The position numbers and the translations under genes were made by a program. Positions 52,520-61,736 of a stretch of DNA of 64,000 bases are shown one piece after another. The notes beneath the pieces were generated by a model, which did no database searches, was not told the origin of the DNA, and was given only the letters and a program-made list of their open reading frames with translations. Position 1 is the first letter of the stretch. The number at the start of each line of letters is the position of its first letter. The stretch lies in the NCBI RefSeq assembly GCF_040412425.1, contig NC_089755.1, positions 57,004,298 to 57,068,297 of the forward strand. The letters run 5' to 3'. Source of the stretch: Macrobrachium rosenbergii (Eukaryota > Arthropoda > Malacostraca > Decapoda > Palaemonidae).

Positions 52520-55500
52520 CTGCAAGGGTGAACAATAAGATTTCTGGTTACAGAGGATTCTTGCTCAAAGCATTCTACATTAAAAATTCTTCGACAGTAC
52601 AATTTCACTTCGGTCACAATTCAACTTGGAATACTAGCTTATAGTTCAGTTGTATGAGATAACTGTTTTAACAATGGTCTGGTCTAACTGCCTTTGTAAT
52701 ATCTAATATCTTGGTCCCTGTTTTAGACCCATGTTAGGCTACACAAGCTATGATAAGGACGACACTTCAAGCAAATAAAGCATCGCAAAGTAAAGTCCAC
52801 TTTCTAAAGAATAGGAATAAAACTTAAAAGCTTTAAAGTACTTTTGATTTATTCTGAATTTTTAGTACAAACTCGACAGAAAATGCACATACTTAAAAAT
52901 ATATAAGTAAATATATATAAACTAATAATATATAAAAGACAATTTTCCAATTTACACTAAAGCAAGGCTTTATGGTTACCATATATGGGAAGGCAAGTAA
53001 ATGCAACACTTGATGACCAAGCAGCCAAGATTGCAATTAACATCATGAATACAACTTACTCGATGTAAGCTAATAAGAAAAAAACATACCTTTCTTTCTC
53101 TCAAGAAGAAAGTTAAAGTTGTTGCGGAGTAAATGTCGTGTTTTGGATCGTATTCTAATCTCGTAACGTACTTCTTTGTGATCCAGTGAATCAGGAAAGG
53201 AGTTACGAAAGTGAAAAACCCAATAAAGGACCCTGCAGCAATGGCTAATCCAGCACCAGTACCAACGACTTTCTGGAAGTTTGAAACGTACAGTACTTGA
53301 AATATTTCTTATAATAAACTTTAAATACTTCTCAATATGCCTTCAAATTTCTTAATCTGTTTCCTGAGTCTACCATTTTGTACTAAGTATCTAATGCCTA
53401 TGATGTTTTGTCCAAATAAATCGTAGTTTTGAATTTTTCATAATGATATCACAATACATAATGGAATGAAAAATAATTCTATTGCATTTCTCCATCAAAA
53501 GATGGATGACAGCAGTCACCATAAACTTAAAATAGCCTGATGGTTAAAAACAAAACCCTGACTAATATAAGATCAAAATAGAAAATTAACCACCTTTAAA
53601 GTACCATATAAATTTGCACCTGCTGACTTTGAAGATATGACACATCTTGCACTCTAGTTCACTTTAAACCCTGTATGAATATTGGTCATTTCTGCAATTC
53701 ATTTCTCGTTATAATGTGGTTTGGATTCCACAATGAGTTGTAGATCCCGTTGCTAGGTAACCAATTGGTTCTTAACCACGTAAAATAAAACTAATCCTTC
53801 GGGCCAGCCCTAGGAGAGCTGTTAATCAGCTCAGTGGTCTGGTTAAACTAAGGTATACTTAACTTTTTCTGCAGTTTTTGTAAAATACTGAGGTGCTTAA
53901 TATGGTTTGTTAATTTCTCTAAGGGTGACGTTCGCACAATAAAGCGTGGCAGGCCATATATACAACCAGTTCAGCTTATTACTGTATTATTGTTATTATT
54001 ATTCAGAACATGAACTCTATTCATATACACAGTACTGTCAATATATTACCTGGAAAAGAAGAGGCTGCATTGAAAGTCCTATGAATGATGTTGACAGGGA
54101 GAAGACTTTCACCATTCTGATCTGAGTCGTCAGAATACCATGATAAACTTCCTTCCAAGTACCAGGACCAATATCAACCCTGGGAATGGAATATTGAGGT
54201 TAAAATGATGCATCACTACTTGTTGGAAATAAAATCTAAGACCTTAAGAAAAATTATAATAAATCAGAGGACCAAGATACTGCACTTATCTGAAAACGTA
54301 AAAATAACCTAATTCACGATGCAGAACAGTTCAATAAAATGTTGTAATTCAAGTAGTGCTGCAATTAAAGTATAGAGAGAGACCCAAGGAACATTTGCAA
54401 GTTTACTGCACTCCCATATGTATGATGACAAAAGGTACAAAAAAAGAATAAATCAACGCAAGAAGATACGCTGAACAATAAATCACTTGTAGAAGCCACC
54501 GTATATTGATCAATAAATCAATCATTGTTTCAGGTAACAAAGGACTGACCTCTTGACCCAAGGGACATCCAAGACATATGTAATCCACTCAGAATATTAT
54601 CAGTATTTTTTTTTTATATCTAATAATCAAATAGGCTCCTCTAACATTAGTAAGTGAGCATACTCTTAAAACTTTAAACTGCTTTTATCAAATTATCATA
54701 CATTGCACGGTATTATATTGTAGTACTGTACTCACTTTTCTTGGGCAGTTATATCCTGTGGTTTACTTTTGTTGCTGTCACTACAGTAAGATCTGTGCTG
54801 TCGTGTCTTCACAGTGCCAATCTGTTAAAACAAAATGCAGTAGAATACTGAGCGGCATAAATCATGTTAGTGTTAAAAGTAAAAAAGAAAAAATCATATA
54901 GAACTTCCATTATAATGCAACCAATCATCACTATGCAGTACCTATTCTTTTCATTCTAGTTTTACGTGTTTACGCGATTGAATGTAAATCTAATCAATAA
55001 AGAACACTTTACATCACCTAAGACTTTTATTCTAGGGTACAGTTTCAGTGGTCTGGTTAAATACTGGAATCCAATAACTCGTGAATACAATATCGTTTTA
55101 ATGCTCACTAAATGGTCTTCTCCCAAGCATTTCACTAAAGCTGTTCTATGTATGCTTTATGAGCGCAGCACTGTCACTGCATCTCGTGGTGCACTGCAGG
55201 CATTGCTAAAGGGTGTTTGTGGCATCACTTCAACTCCTAGCTGCACCCTCGTAGTAGCCTTTTACTTTACATCCATTCCCAATTAACGTACCTTCTTCCA
55301 TCTTGCTGTCAAACCTCTCTAACTACGGTATCACTGCTTCATGCGACTGTGGGGGTTTTCTCCCAGTTTCAACTTCAGATCCTTGTACTTCATCTCGTTT
55401 ATTTCCCGGATTCCTCTTTTTTGCTATCCAACCACTCCAAATCCCCTTTTCAAAAGTGCCAAAGTGCATGGTTTTATAGCCTAAAATAAATGTTTCATTC

Positions 55501-55951
55501 ATTCATTTATCAAAGTTGTCGGATTAGAGATGGCATGGCACTTCTAAAACTGAACATTAAAGTTCCATATTGAGTAATGTAACTTACTTGTCCATCCTGA
55601 CAATAAATAGTGAGTATAATTCATACATTTATCATTATAATTAATGTTTTATGTGGCTGAATGTGAAAAGTCTCCGTTCTCAACTTAATATTATTATATT
55701 AAATGGATATAAGATCACCTTTCCGTTTTAGTTCTTTATCTTCATAGGAAATTTATTTTCAGATGTCAAAATATTTCTTACATTGAAATACAGTGAATGA
55801 CTTTCAGTTTAATGGGGAACAAGGTCTTTACCTGTAATAACTGAGGAGATGGACCACTGCTACTTAAAGATGCCACAGATGATCGCAGCAAAACAACGCC
55901 TGTGCATCTTTGCAGGTGTAATGCTCTGTGCAAGGATCCAACTAGTGCCAT
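52331..55951 (-). CDS. TMEM70: TMEM70 homologue, mitochondrial ATP synthase (complex V) assembly factor, gene span
   Basis: Five coding exons on the minus strand (55951-55832, 54821-54736, 54179-54050, 53272-53090, 52519-52331) sum to 708 nt, 235 residues plus TAA. TMEM70 is an inner mitochondrial membrane protein that promotes assembly of ATP synthase c-ring and complex I. The N-terminus (MALVGSLHRALHLQRCTGVV, then LLRSSVAS) is Arg/Leu/Ser-rich without acids, a typical mitochondrial targeting peptide. Two hydrophobic segments follow, about residues 94-112 and 117-142, forming the membrane hairpin of the family. The C-terminus carries the conserved FTTFHVK and MGYDKP motifs (52519-52331). Length is close to human (260). 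It is tail-to-tail with Acinus and head-to-head with GDAP2. Confidence 0.95.
53090..53272 (-). CDS. TMEM70: TMEM70 coding exon 4 (second membrane segment)
   Basis: Acceptor AACTTCCAG, donor AAG|GTATGT, 61 codons. Encodes a Gly/Ala/Phe-rich helix GAGLAIAAGSFIGFFTFVTP followed by FLIHWITKKYVTRLEYDP, corresponding to the human F.TP..LH.ITK.YV.R...P segment. Phase 0 at both ends. Confidence 0.95.
53696..53861 (+). mobile_element. SINE copy 3, 5'-truncated
   Basis: Same sequence as the copies at 3069 and 36668 but in opposite orientation and lacking the tRNA-like head. Lies in the TMEM70 intron between coding exons 3 and 4. 5' truncation is usual for retroposed elements. Confidence 0.85.
54050..54179 (-). 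CDS. TMEM70: TMEM70 coding exon 3 (first membrane segment)
   Basis: Acceptor TTCCCAG, donor CAG|GTAATA. Encodes VDIGPGTWKEVYHGILTTQI then RMVKVFSLSTSFIGLSMQPL, matching the family core (VYYG.LT...K.VK.FS.STS). Hydrophobic from about FSLSTS to the end of the exon. Confidence 0.95.
54180..54735 (-). other. TMEM70 intron (556 bp)
   Basis: AT-rich; nothing recognised. The minus frame 54588-54403 is intronic and unsupported. Confidence 0.8.
54736..54821 (-). CDS. TMEM70: TMEM70 coding exon 2
   Basis: Acceptor TTTTAACAG, donor AA|GTGAGT. Encodes IGTVKTRQHRSYCSDSNKSK then PQDITAQE, a variable hydrophilic region after the predicted transit peptide cleavage site. Leaves AA, which joins G of the next exon as Lys. 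Confidence 0.9.
54822..55831 (-). other. TMEM70 intron (1.0 kb), possibly with an old repeat
   Basis: The section about 55180-55515 has different composition and ends in an ATTC-rich tail (CATTCATTCATTTATC), as many retroposons do. No family could be named. The frame 54966-55286 is not a supported gene. Confidence 0.4.
55832..55951 (-). CDS. TMEM70: TMEM70 coding exon 1 (transit peptide)
   Basis: ATG at 55951, 40 codons, donor CAG|GTAAAG. An acceptor-like TTTTCAG ends at 55959, seven bases before the ATG, so a non-coding first exon lies further upstream and the start codon is near the beginning of the second exon. Confidence 0.9.
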
Positions 55952-56972
55952 GTTATACCTGAAAATGAAAAAAGGAAATATTCACTGATAAGATATGGCC
56001 CTCATGATTTATGGCTTCTGTTTTCAAAGATCTTTGTTACTCATTTTAAACTTGTCAAGTTTTTGCAATTTTTGCCTGTCCTAGAGAAGAACTTTGTTAG
56101 TATTTTACTTTGTAAACTACATTAACTATTCATGAGTCATGCTAACTCATTCTGAGGTCTTTTACAGAAAAATAATTTTGTTGTGCATGCACTATGTTCA
56201 AAGAAGCTACAGCAAAAAGTAAGAGATCAATATAACAAGGTAAAAATCAATGAAAATCACACATCACAGCATCATAGAATACTGTGATTCCTCCCACCCT
56301 CTTTCCTGTTTGTCATTTGTTCTTCCACTCTGTAAAGACTTGGCTTTCAATCCTTGCTTCTTTTTCTCTTTCTGTTTGCATCTTTCACTGAAGAACAAAT
56401 TGACTGGGCCAGCCACAGATATTCGCGAAACCTTACAGGTCTTGTTAAATTGCTTTCTAGCGTTATTATTTTGCACTCATGAAATCTATGACTGCGTAAA
56501 ATTAGCAGTGCTTTGATAATCAATGACAAAGCACTGCCAGAAAGGTATTTCTTTCTCAATAAGTACCATTCTGTGCTTTCATGAAGATGGTAAAAAGATT
56601 ACTGTCACCCTTAGATCAGCGATAATGGAAACGGTCTTTTAAGACCAAGAATCACAAGAGACAAGAATTTGAAATAAGTAGATTAAACAAAATATAGCTT
56701 ATTTCACTCGGTTTCAACAGTACATGTACTATGATTCGTTTCATAATTTAGTAAAACAAGTCACAAGCACTTTTACCAAAAGGGTACTATTACGAAGATG
56801 GTATAAACTCCTGCCTAGCTATACAGTTCTGTGAGAATAATGCATTTTCATATTATTCACCCTAACCTCTCTTTCAAAATTTGCTTAGGATGAACGGTAT
56901 GGGGTTCTGGGTACGATAACGGATACCACGAGGGGACCACGCCCCCCCCCCCAACAAACCCCAAGAGGGATA

Positions 56973-56992
56973 GCTTAGGTTAGGTTAGGTTA
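56973..56992. repeat. Interstitial (TTAGG)4, arthropod telomere motif
   Basis: Four tandem TTAGG units on the plus strand; a short inverse CCTAACCTAACC follows about 130 bp on (57124-57135). TTAGG is the common arthropod telomere repeat. This short internal block is not a telomere. Confidence 0.9.
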
Positions 56993-57547
56993 GGCGAATA
57001 TCTTTGTTTCAGAGTACCTCACATTTAAAACACTCATTTGCATTATTAGTTTTACAAAATACAAGTAAAAGATTAATTTGTTTATGAATAAATAAATACA
57101 TAAGCAAAACACTAAAATGACAGCCTAACCTAACCTTGGTTATGCTGACGAGCAATTCTTATTTTTTAATAAAATGAAGAGACGAGTTATTGCATAAAAT
57201 ATATATAGGATATACTGTCACCAAAATATAACCAAAAATCAAAATTAATGGCTACAACTAACCACGATATTCCATTAACATATACCGGTGAGGATCAGGT
57301 TCGATAACCTAATTTAAAGTCACTATGAAAATTTTATCACAATTTACAATAAAATACTGTAAATTATCATATGTAAAAAATGATCAGATGAAGAAAAAGT
57401 GTTAAAAATGAATAAAATTAAAGGTGGGCTTATTTACCTTCGTGAAGACACGAGTTAAAGGGCCATTTCAGGTTGTTGACGAATTGGCTGGAAGTATTGG
57501 TAATGTTTCTCATTATATATTTATAATAATATGTATATGTATGTATG

Positions 57548-57549
<2 letters not shown>

Positions 57550-57583
<34 letters not shown>
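57550..57583. repeat. (AT)n microsatellite with TATG edges
   Basis: Run of AT flanked on both sides by ATGTATGT-type units, so the whole patch 57533-57597 is near-palindromic. Confidence 0.95.
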
Positions 57584-57596
<13 letters not shown>

Positions 57597-57642
57597 AACT
57601 GAATCACGAAAATATGGAAGGTGATGAATGTGTATAGATAAT

Positions 57643-57704
57643 GACAAAATCCACGAAGGAAAGGGGAAACAATTCTTTATTTATTTTTCCCTCGTGGATT
57701 TTGT

Positions 57705-57705
<1 letters not shown>
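57643..57705. repeat. Inverted repeat (fold-back) between two (AT)n tracts
   Basis: Left arm GACAAAATCCACGA(A)GGAAA (57643-57662) and right arm TTTCCCTCGTGGATTTTGTC (57686-57705) are complementary with one mismatch, loop about 23 bp. Probably the remnant of a transposon whose ends abut AT repeats. Confidence 0.85.

Positions 57706-57707
<2 letters not shown>

Positions 57708-57792
<85 letters not shown>
57708..57792. repeat. (AT)n microsatellite, ~85 bp
   Basis: Uninterrupted AT run directly after the fold-back. The Tyr-Ile frames predicted across it on both strands are artefacts. Confidence 0.97.
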
Positions 57793-57798
<6 letters not shown>

Positions 57799-57994
57799 AA
57801 TATGTATATATATGAATTTATTTTTACAACATAAAAGTTAATCTTAGTCACGTAACGGACGTGATCTGTATTTAAAAAAAATAAATGATAAAATCTAAGC
57901 ATCCATTTAACACACACGACTCAAAGACTTATCATTAATAAAATTACCAATTCTATGCGAATTTCATCATCAAAACAGGACGAAACAACTAAAA

Positions 57995-58320
57995 GGAGAA
58001 ACACCAAAAAGGGCCGCCGCCCCCTGGCGGCTGTCAGTCACTTTCCCCCCCCGGGGGGGGGGGCGGCCGAGGAGAGGAGAGAGAGGAGGAGGAGGCGCCA
58101 TCTGTAAACAAAACAACACCAATCAGATGATTTTGTAAATACGATAAAAAAAAAAACACCGTCCTTGCCTTACAAGTAAGGAAGTTTTTTTTTCGTCTTA
58201 ATTAATTAATTAATTAAATAATTAACTTTGTTTTTTATTTAGATGAGTGGTATCGATGATAGATCGGTTTCCGTTGTTTGATTGGTTTGTGTCGTAGCGT
58301 AGCTTCGTGAGTGGAGGTGG
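57995..58320. promoter_or_regulatory. GC-rich block, candidate bidirectional promoter of TMEM70 and GDAP2
   Basis: The most GC- and CpG-rich stretch of the window, between head-to-head genes. Contains GGGCCGCCGCCCCCTGGCGG (58011-58030), whose other strand reads CCGCCAGGGGGCGGC like a CTCF site; a C/G homopolymer palindrome (about 58046-58070); GGCGGCCGAGG; and GGCGCCATCTG (58095-58105), complement CAGATGGCGCC. A possible 5' UTR donor for the rightward gene is TTC|GTGAGT at 58307. Promoter role is inferred from composition and gene layout; no start site can be fixed. Confidence 0.5.
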
Positions 58321-58786
58321 AGGGGGGGCGACTGGCCCCGATTTAATTAGGTTAAGGGGTATTTTGTATTTTTTTTTTATATTGGAATGTCTGTTTTAAA
58401 ATGGCAGACTATATTATTGCTATTATTTGTTATATAAATGTTTATATATAATAGGCCTACTAGGAAGGCGTACATAGGCCTATCCAGCTTTTCTTTACTG
58501 CCGTAGGTTAGACTTTTAGACTTTTTTTTTTTTTTCGTGTAGGTTAGACTGCTTGTTTTCTTTCTCATTTACGACTCGGTTGTTATTTCAGATTTTTTAA
58601 TTATTTTTAATTAATATTAAACTGTAAATTACACACAACGTCCGTAGCGTAACGATAGCCCTAAGGGTGATGTTTAGGCCTATGGCATTATTTTTCGATA
58701 ATGTTCGTTTCCGGTCTGAACGTCCCGTCGAGTACTCCGGTCCTGGTCGTTTCGGCCGTCGGACGTTTGGGCCGTAACATCTAAGA
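58321..58786. other. Intergenic or first-intron DNA, T-rich with AGGCCTA motifs
   Basis: Poly-T stretches and several AGGCCTA copies. CGTCC/GGACG-rich at 58660-58780. No gene seen. Confidence 0.4.
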
Positions 58787-59645
58787 CGTTATGCTTGTGG
58801 TATTTACCATCATTATTTTATGTTTGTGGTATTTATCGTCATTATTTTATGTTCGCGGTATTTACCGTCATTGTTTTATGTTTGTGGTATTTATCGTCAT
58901 TGTTTTATGTTCGCGGTATTTACCGTCATTGTTTTATGTTTGTGGTATTTATCGTCATTATTTTATGTTCGCGGTATTTACCGTCATTGTTTTATGTTTG
59001 TGGTATTTATCGTCATTATTTTATGTTCGTGGTATTTACCGTCATTGTTTTATGTTTGTGGTATTTATCGTCATTATTTTATGTTCGTGGTATTTACCGT
59101 CATTGTTTTATGTTTGTGGTATTTATCGTCATTATTTTATGTTCGCGGTATTTACCGTCATTGTTTTATGTTTGTGGTATTTATCGTCATTATTTTATGT
59201 TCGTGGTGTTTACCGTCATTGTTTTATGTTTGTGGTATTTACTGTCATTGTTTTATGTTTGTGGTATTTATCATCATTATTTTATGTTTGTGGTATTTAT
59301 CTCCATTATTTTATGTTTGTGGCATTTACTATCATTATTTTTTGTATTTATGTTTGTGGCATTTACCATCATTATTTTGTTTGTGATATTTATCATCATT
59401 ATTTTATATTTGTGGTATTTACCGTCAGTGTTTTACGTTTGTGGCATTTATTATCATTATTTTATGTTTGTGGTATTTATCATCATTATTTTATGTTTGT
59501 GGTATTTACCGTCATTATTTTATGTTTGTGGTATTTACCATCATTATCTTATGTTTGTAGTATTTACCATCATTATCTTATGTTCGTGTTATTTACCATC
59601 ATTATTTTATGTTTGTGGTATTTACCGCCATTATCTTATGTTTTA
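58787..59645. repeat. Minisatellite, 29-bp unit, about 30 copies with 58-bp higher-order dimer
   Basis: Unit TTTGTGGTATTTATCGTCAT plus TATTTTATG, repeated from 58787 to 59645. In the left half two variants alternate, one with TTTGTGG...TATCGTCATTA and one with TTCGCGG or TTCGTGG...TACCGTCATTG, making a 58-bp dimer; the right half is more diverged and carries simpler units. Because 29 is not a multiple of 3, open frames appear in all three frames (58791-59672, 58795-59721, 58820-59386); these are not genes. Confidence 0.95.
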
Positions 59646-59671
59646 CGTACATCCCCAAGGGGCAGGTACTA

Positions 59672-59693
59672 AACATGGCGCCCATCTTGCACG
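59672..59693. promoter_or_regulatory. YY1/Pho-like motif pair
   Basis: ACATGGCGCCCATCTTGC holds ATGGCGCC on one strand and AAGATGGGCGCCAT on the other, so a YY1/Pho-type AAnATGGCG core occurs in inverted, overlapping form. Lies just right of the minisatellite. A regulatory role is a guess. Confidence 0.35.
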
Positions 59694-61549
59694 TAAACGT
59701 GCTTACAGCCTGAGGTTTTGAAACTTTACGACGAATGGCCTCCGGTTGAAATCCTGAATGGGACAATTGAAAACAGCAAGAAAACTGCCAAAAAAATATA
59801 TTTGTCACGTGGAATTGGAGTTCGGACCGGAAACAAACTTTTACCTTATTTTTCATATATATAGGGCCTAGGCCTACAGGAGAATTTTGCCTAACACGTG
59901 AGAAAACCAAAATGATTGAACGTCATTGATTTGAACGCTATACATAATTATTGAAGGTAATCTGATTGAGTGTTAGTGAATGGTATGATATTAGTAATTT
60001 CAATGTCTGTAGGCCCACAGGAAAGTTTTGCATAATAAAACCGAAATGCGTGAATTGCACCACCTGGAACAATAGAGTAACGCAAGATGTACTAATTGAA
60101 TGTTATTGAAGCTGAATGTATGAGTGACAGTTTATTGCAACATTAAATACAACTTGTATAATGTGTATTTCTCAAAATAGTTGTCCATATTTTATGCAGG
60201 TAGGCCTATTCAACTTTTATTGCTTCTGTGACAGATTTGTTAGAAAAACTTAATAGAGACGCCTTCGTTGTTGAACGTAGGTCTGTCCCCTGCTTCCGTC
60301 ATGACTCTCCTATTCCTAAAAATAATTTTTTTCACTTTCAGTCCAAATTACCTTATACTGCAAGTGACACAGGCCGCAGGATTTGTTTCGTCGTCGTCTG
60401 ATACATCCCAAATTGTTTTTCAATGCCTGTAATTCTAAACGCTGCCAGAGGCACTCTGGTTATAAAAGCTATTTCCTCGCTATCTCTAAACGAGCCGACA
60501 AAGTAGGCAAACGAAATTCCAATGGCTGTCTTTTCACTTTGGTGTACTGTCTATCAAATGCATGAGCAACAGAATGTGTGTTGGTAGGATGCTAATTCAG
60601 TGACTCAGTACAATAAACATAATTCCACCCCTATTTCTCGCACATGTCGCACACTGTACAGTGCATCTCAAATAGGCCTACTAATGTTTGTCTCCTCACT
60701 CATGTCTTATGTGGAATGTCAGCATGTAACATTAGGATATTTGGGTTGACAAATCCTTGATTTGTAAAGTACAGTATTATCATGGCACTCTTATCTGTTT
60801 CCCCTAAAAAATTTGTTCGAAATTGGCTTTTTTGTTGTCTATGTACAGTATTCAGTGTGCTCTAAAACTAACAATGGTAGGTAATTCCCTCGAGCACATA
60901 TCACTCAAGATTTTGAATCATCATGTATATGTTTACTTAGTCTATCTTATCATATGGACTGGGGAATATCTTTGAGATAGGAACTACTGATACAGTGAAT
61001 TCCTTTTAATGTTTATGGTATATTTAGTTATATATGAAAGTGATATCCATGATATGGAACTCTGCTTCACTTTGAACCTATTAATCTGCCAGTTTCAGTC
61101 ATCAGCCAAACTGAGCCAACGCTCGAGTTGTGACCAGTCGAGAACTTGGGTGCCCAGAAGCAAATAGCATATTAAACTAAAGAAAGTCTGCAAGGTGATT
61201 TGATTATAGTTTAGTGAGAGGTACCAGGACTTTCAGAAAACTTAATTTCATTGAAAATTTTACACAGTCCAAATAATAGTGTGATATATTAAGATAGAGA
61301 TGGATAATATAGGCCCCTTGCAGCTATATTTGATGTTGGGCAGCATGCGTTTCAAATTATGTGTTGCAGAGAATGCATGGCGAGGGATTACCATTTTGGC
61401 TTAAAGTGTATCCTCTTTTCATGTGTAAAATTTGATGTTGGTTATTTTCCACGAAATTGTATTCCTAACGAAGGTACAGTTATGGTTTGCCTGCAAGGTT
61501 AGTTACTCTCTGCCCCAAAACACTACAGATGTTTTATGATTAGTTTCAG
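59694..61549 (+). other. Likely 5' intron of GDAP2
   Basis: The acceptor TTAGTTTCAG at 61549 shows the first coding exon is preceded by at least one non-coding exon. The stretch is AT-rich with AGGCCTA motifs; no other gene was supported. Confidence 0.5.
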
Positions 61550-61559
61550 GAACTATAGC

Positions 61560-61589
61560 ATGGGACATGATGGAGCCCCTAGGCATTAA
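61560..61589 (+). promoter_or_regulatory. Upstream ORF overlapping the GDAP2 start
   Basis: An ATG at 61560, seven bases before the GDAP2 ATG at 61567, opens a nine-codon frame ending in TAA (61587-61589), in the next frame. If included in the mRNA it could lower GDAP2 translation. Confidence 0.45.
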
Positions 61590-61736
61590 CATGAAGATAG
61601 TTGATGTGTGGTCGCTGCCTGTCTGGGCAGTGTCAGAACCTAGTTCCACTCCTATTCTACCTCCTCAGCCAACGCCCAACCACGCAACACCACCCTTCAG
61701 AGTCAATAAGATATTTAACAGTAAACTGTGCCTCTG
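61567..61736 (+). CDS. GDAP2: GDAP2 coding exon 1
   Basis: Starts MMEPLGINMKIVDVWSLPVW. The tandem ATGs at 61567 and 61570 could both initiate. Pro-rich middle (SSTPILPPQPTPNH), then FRVNKIFNSKLCL and donor TG|GTAAGT. The exon begins at 61550 with 17 nt of 5' UTR. Confidence 0.9.

Larger units (their letters stand above)
55959..57990. other. TMEM70 upstream intron and 5' region
   Basis: Mostly AT-rich, with a TTAGG block (56973-56992), two (AT)n tracts and a fold-back (57643-57705). A possible 5' UTR donor on the minus strand is GAAG|GTAAAT near 57441, but other placements are possible. Confidence 0.4.

Noticed and set aside
54966..55286. 106-codon plus-strand frame in the TMEM70 intron
   Set aside because: No recognisable domain; it overlaps a likely old repeat with an ATTC tail.
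56973..56992. Chromosome end
   Set aside because: Only four TTAGG units, with unique sequence and genes on both sides.
58787..59645. CRISPR-like array of ~29-bp repeats
   Set aside because: Units are head-to-tail with no unique spacers, and the genome is eukaryotic.
58791..59721. Long Tyr/Phe/Val/Leu-rich frames that look like membrane proteins
   Set aside because: A 29-bp tandem repeat without stop codons gives open frames in all three frames; the regular repetition explains them fully.
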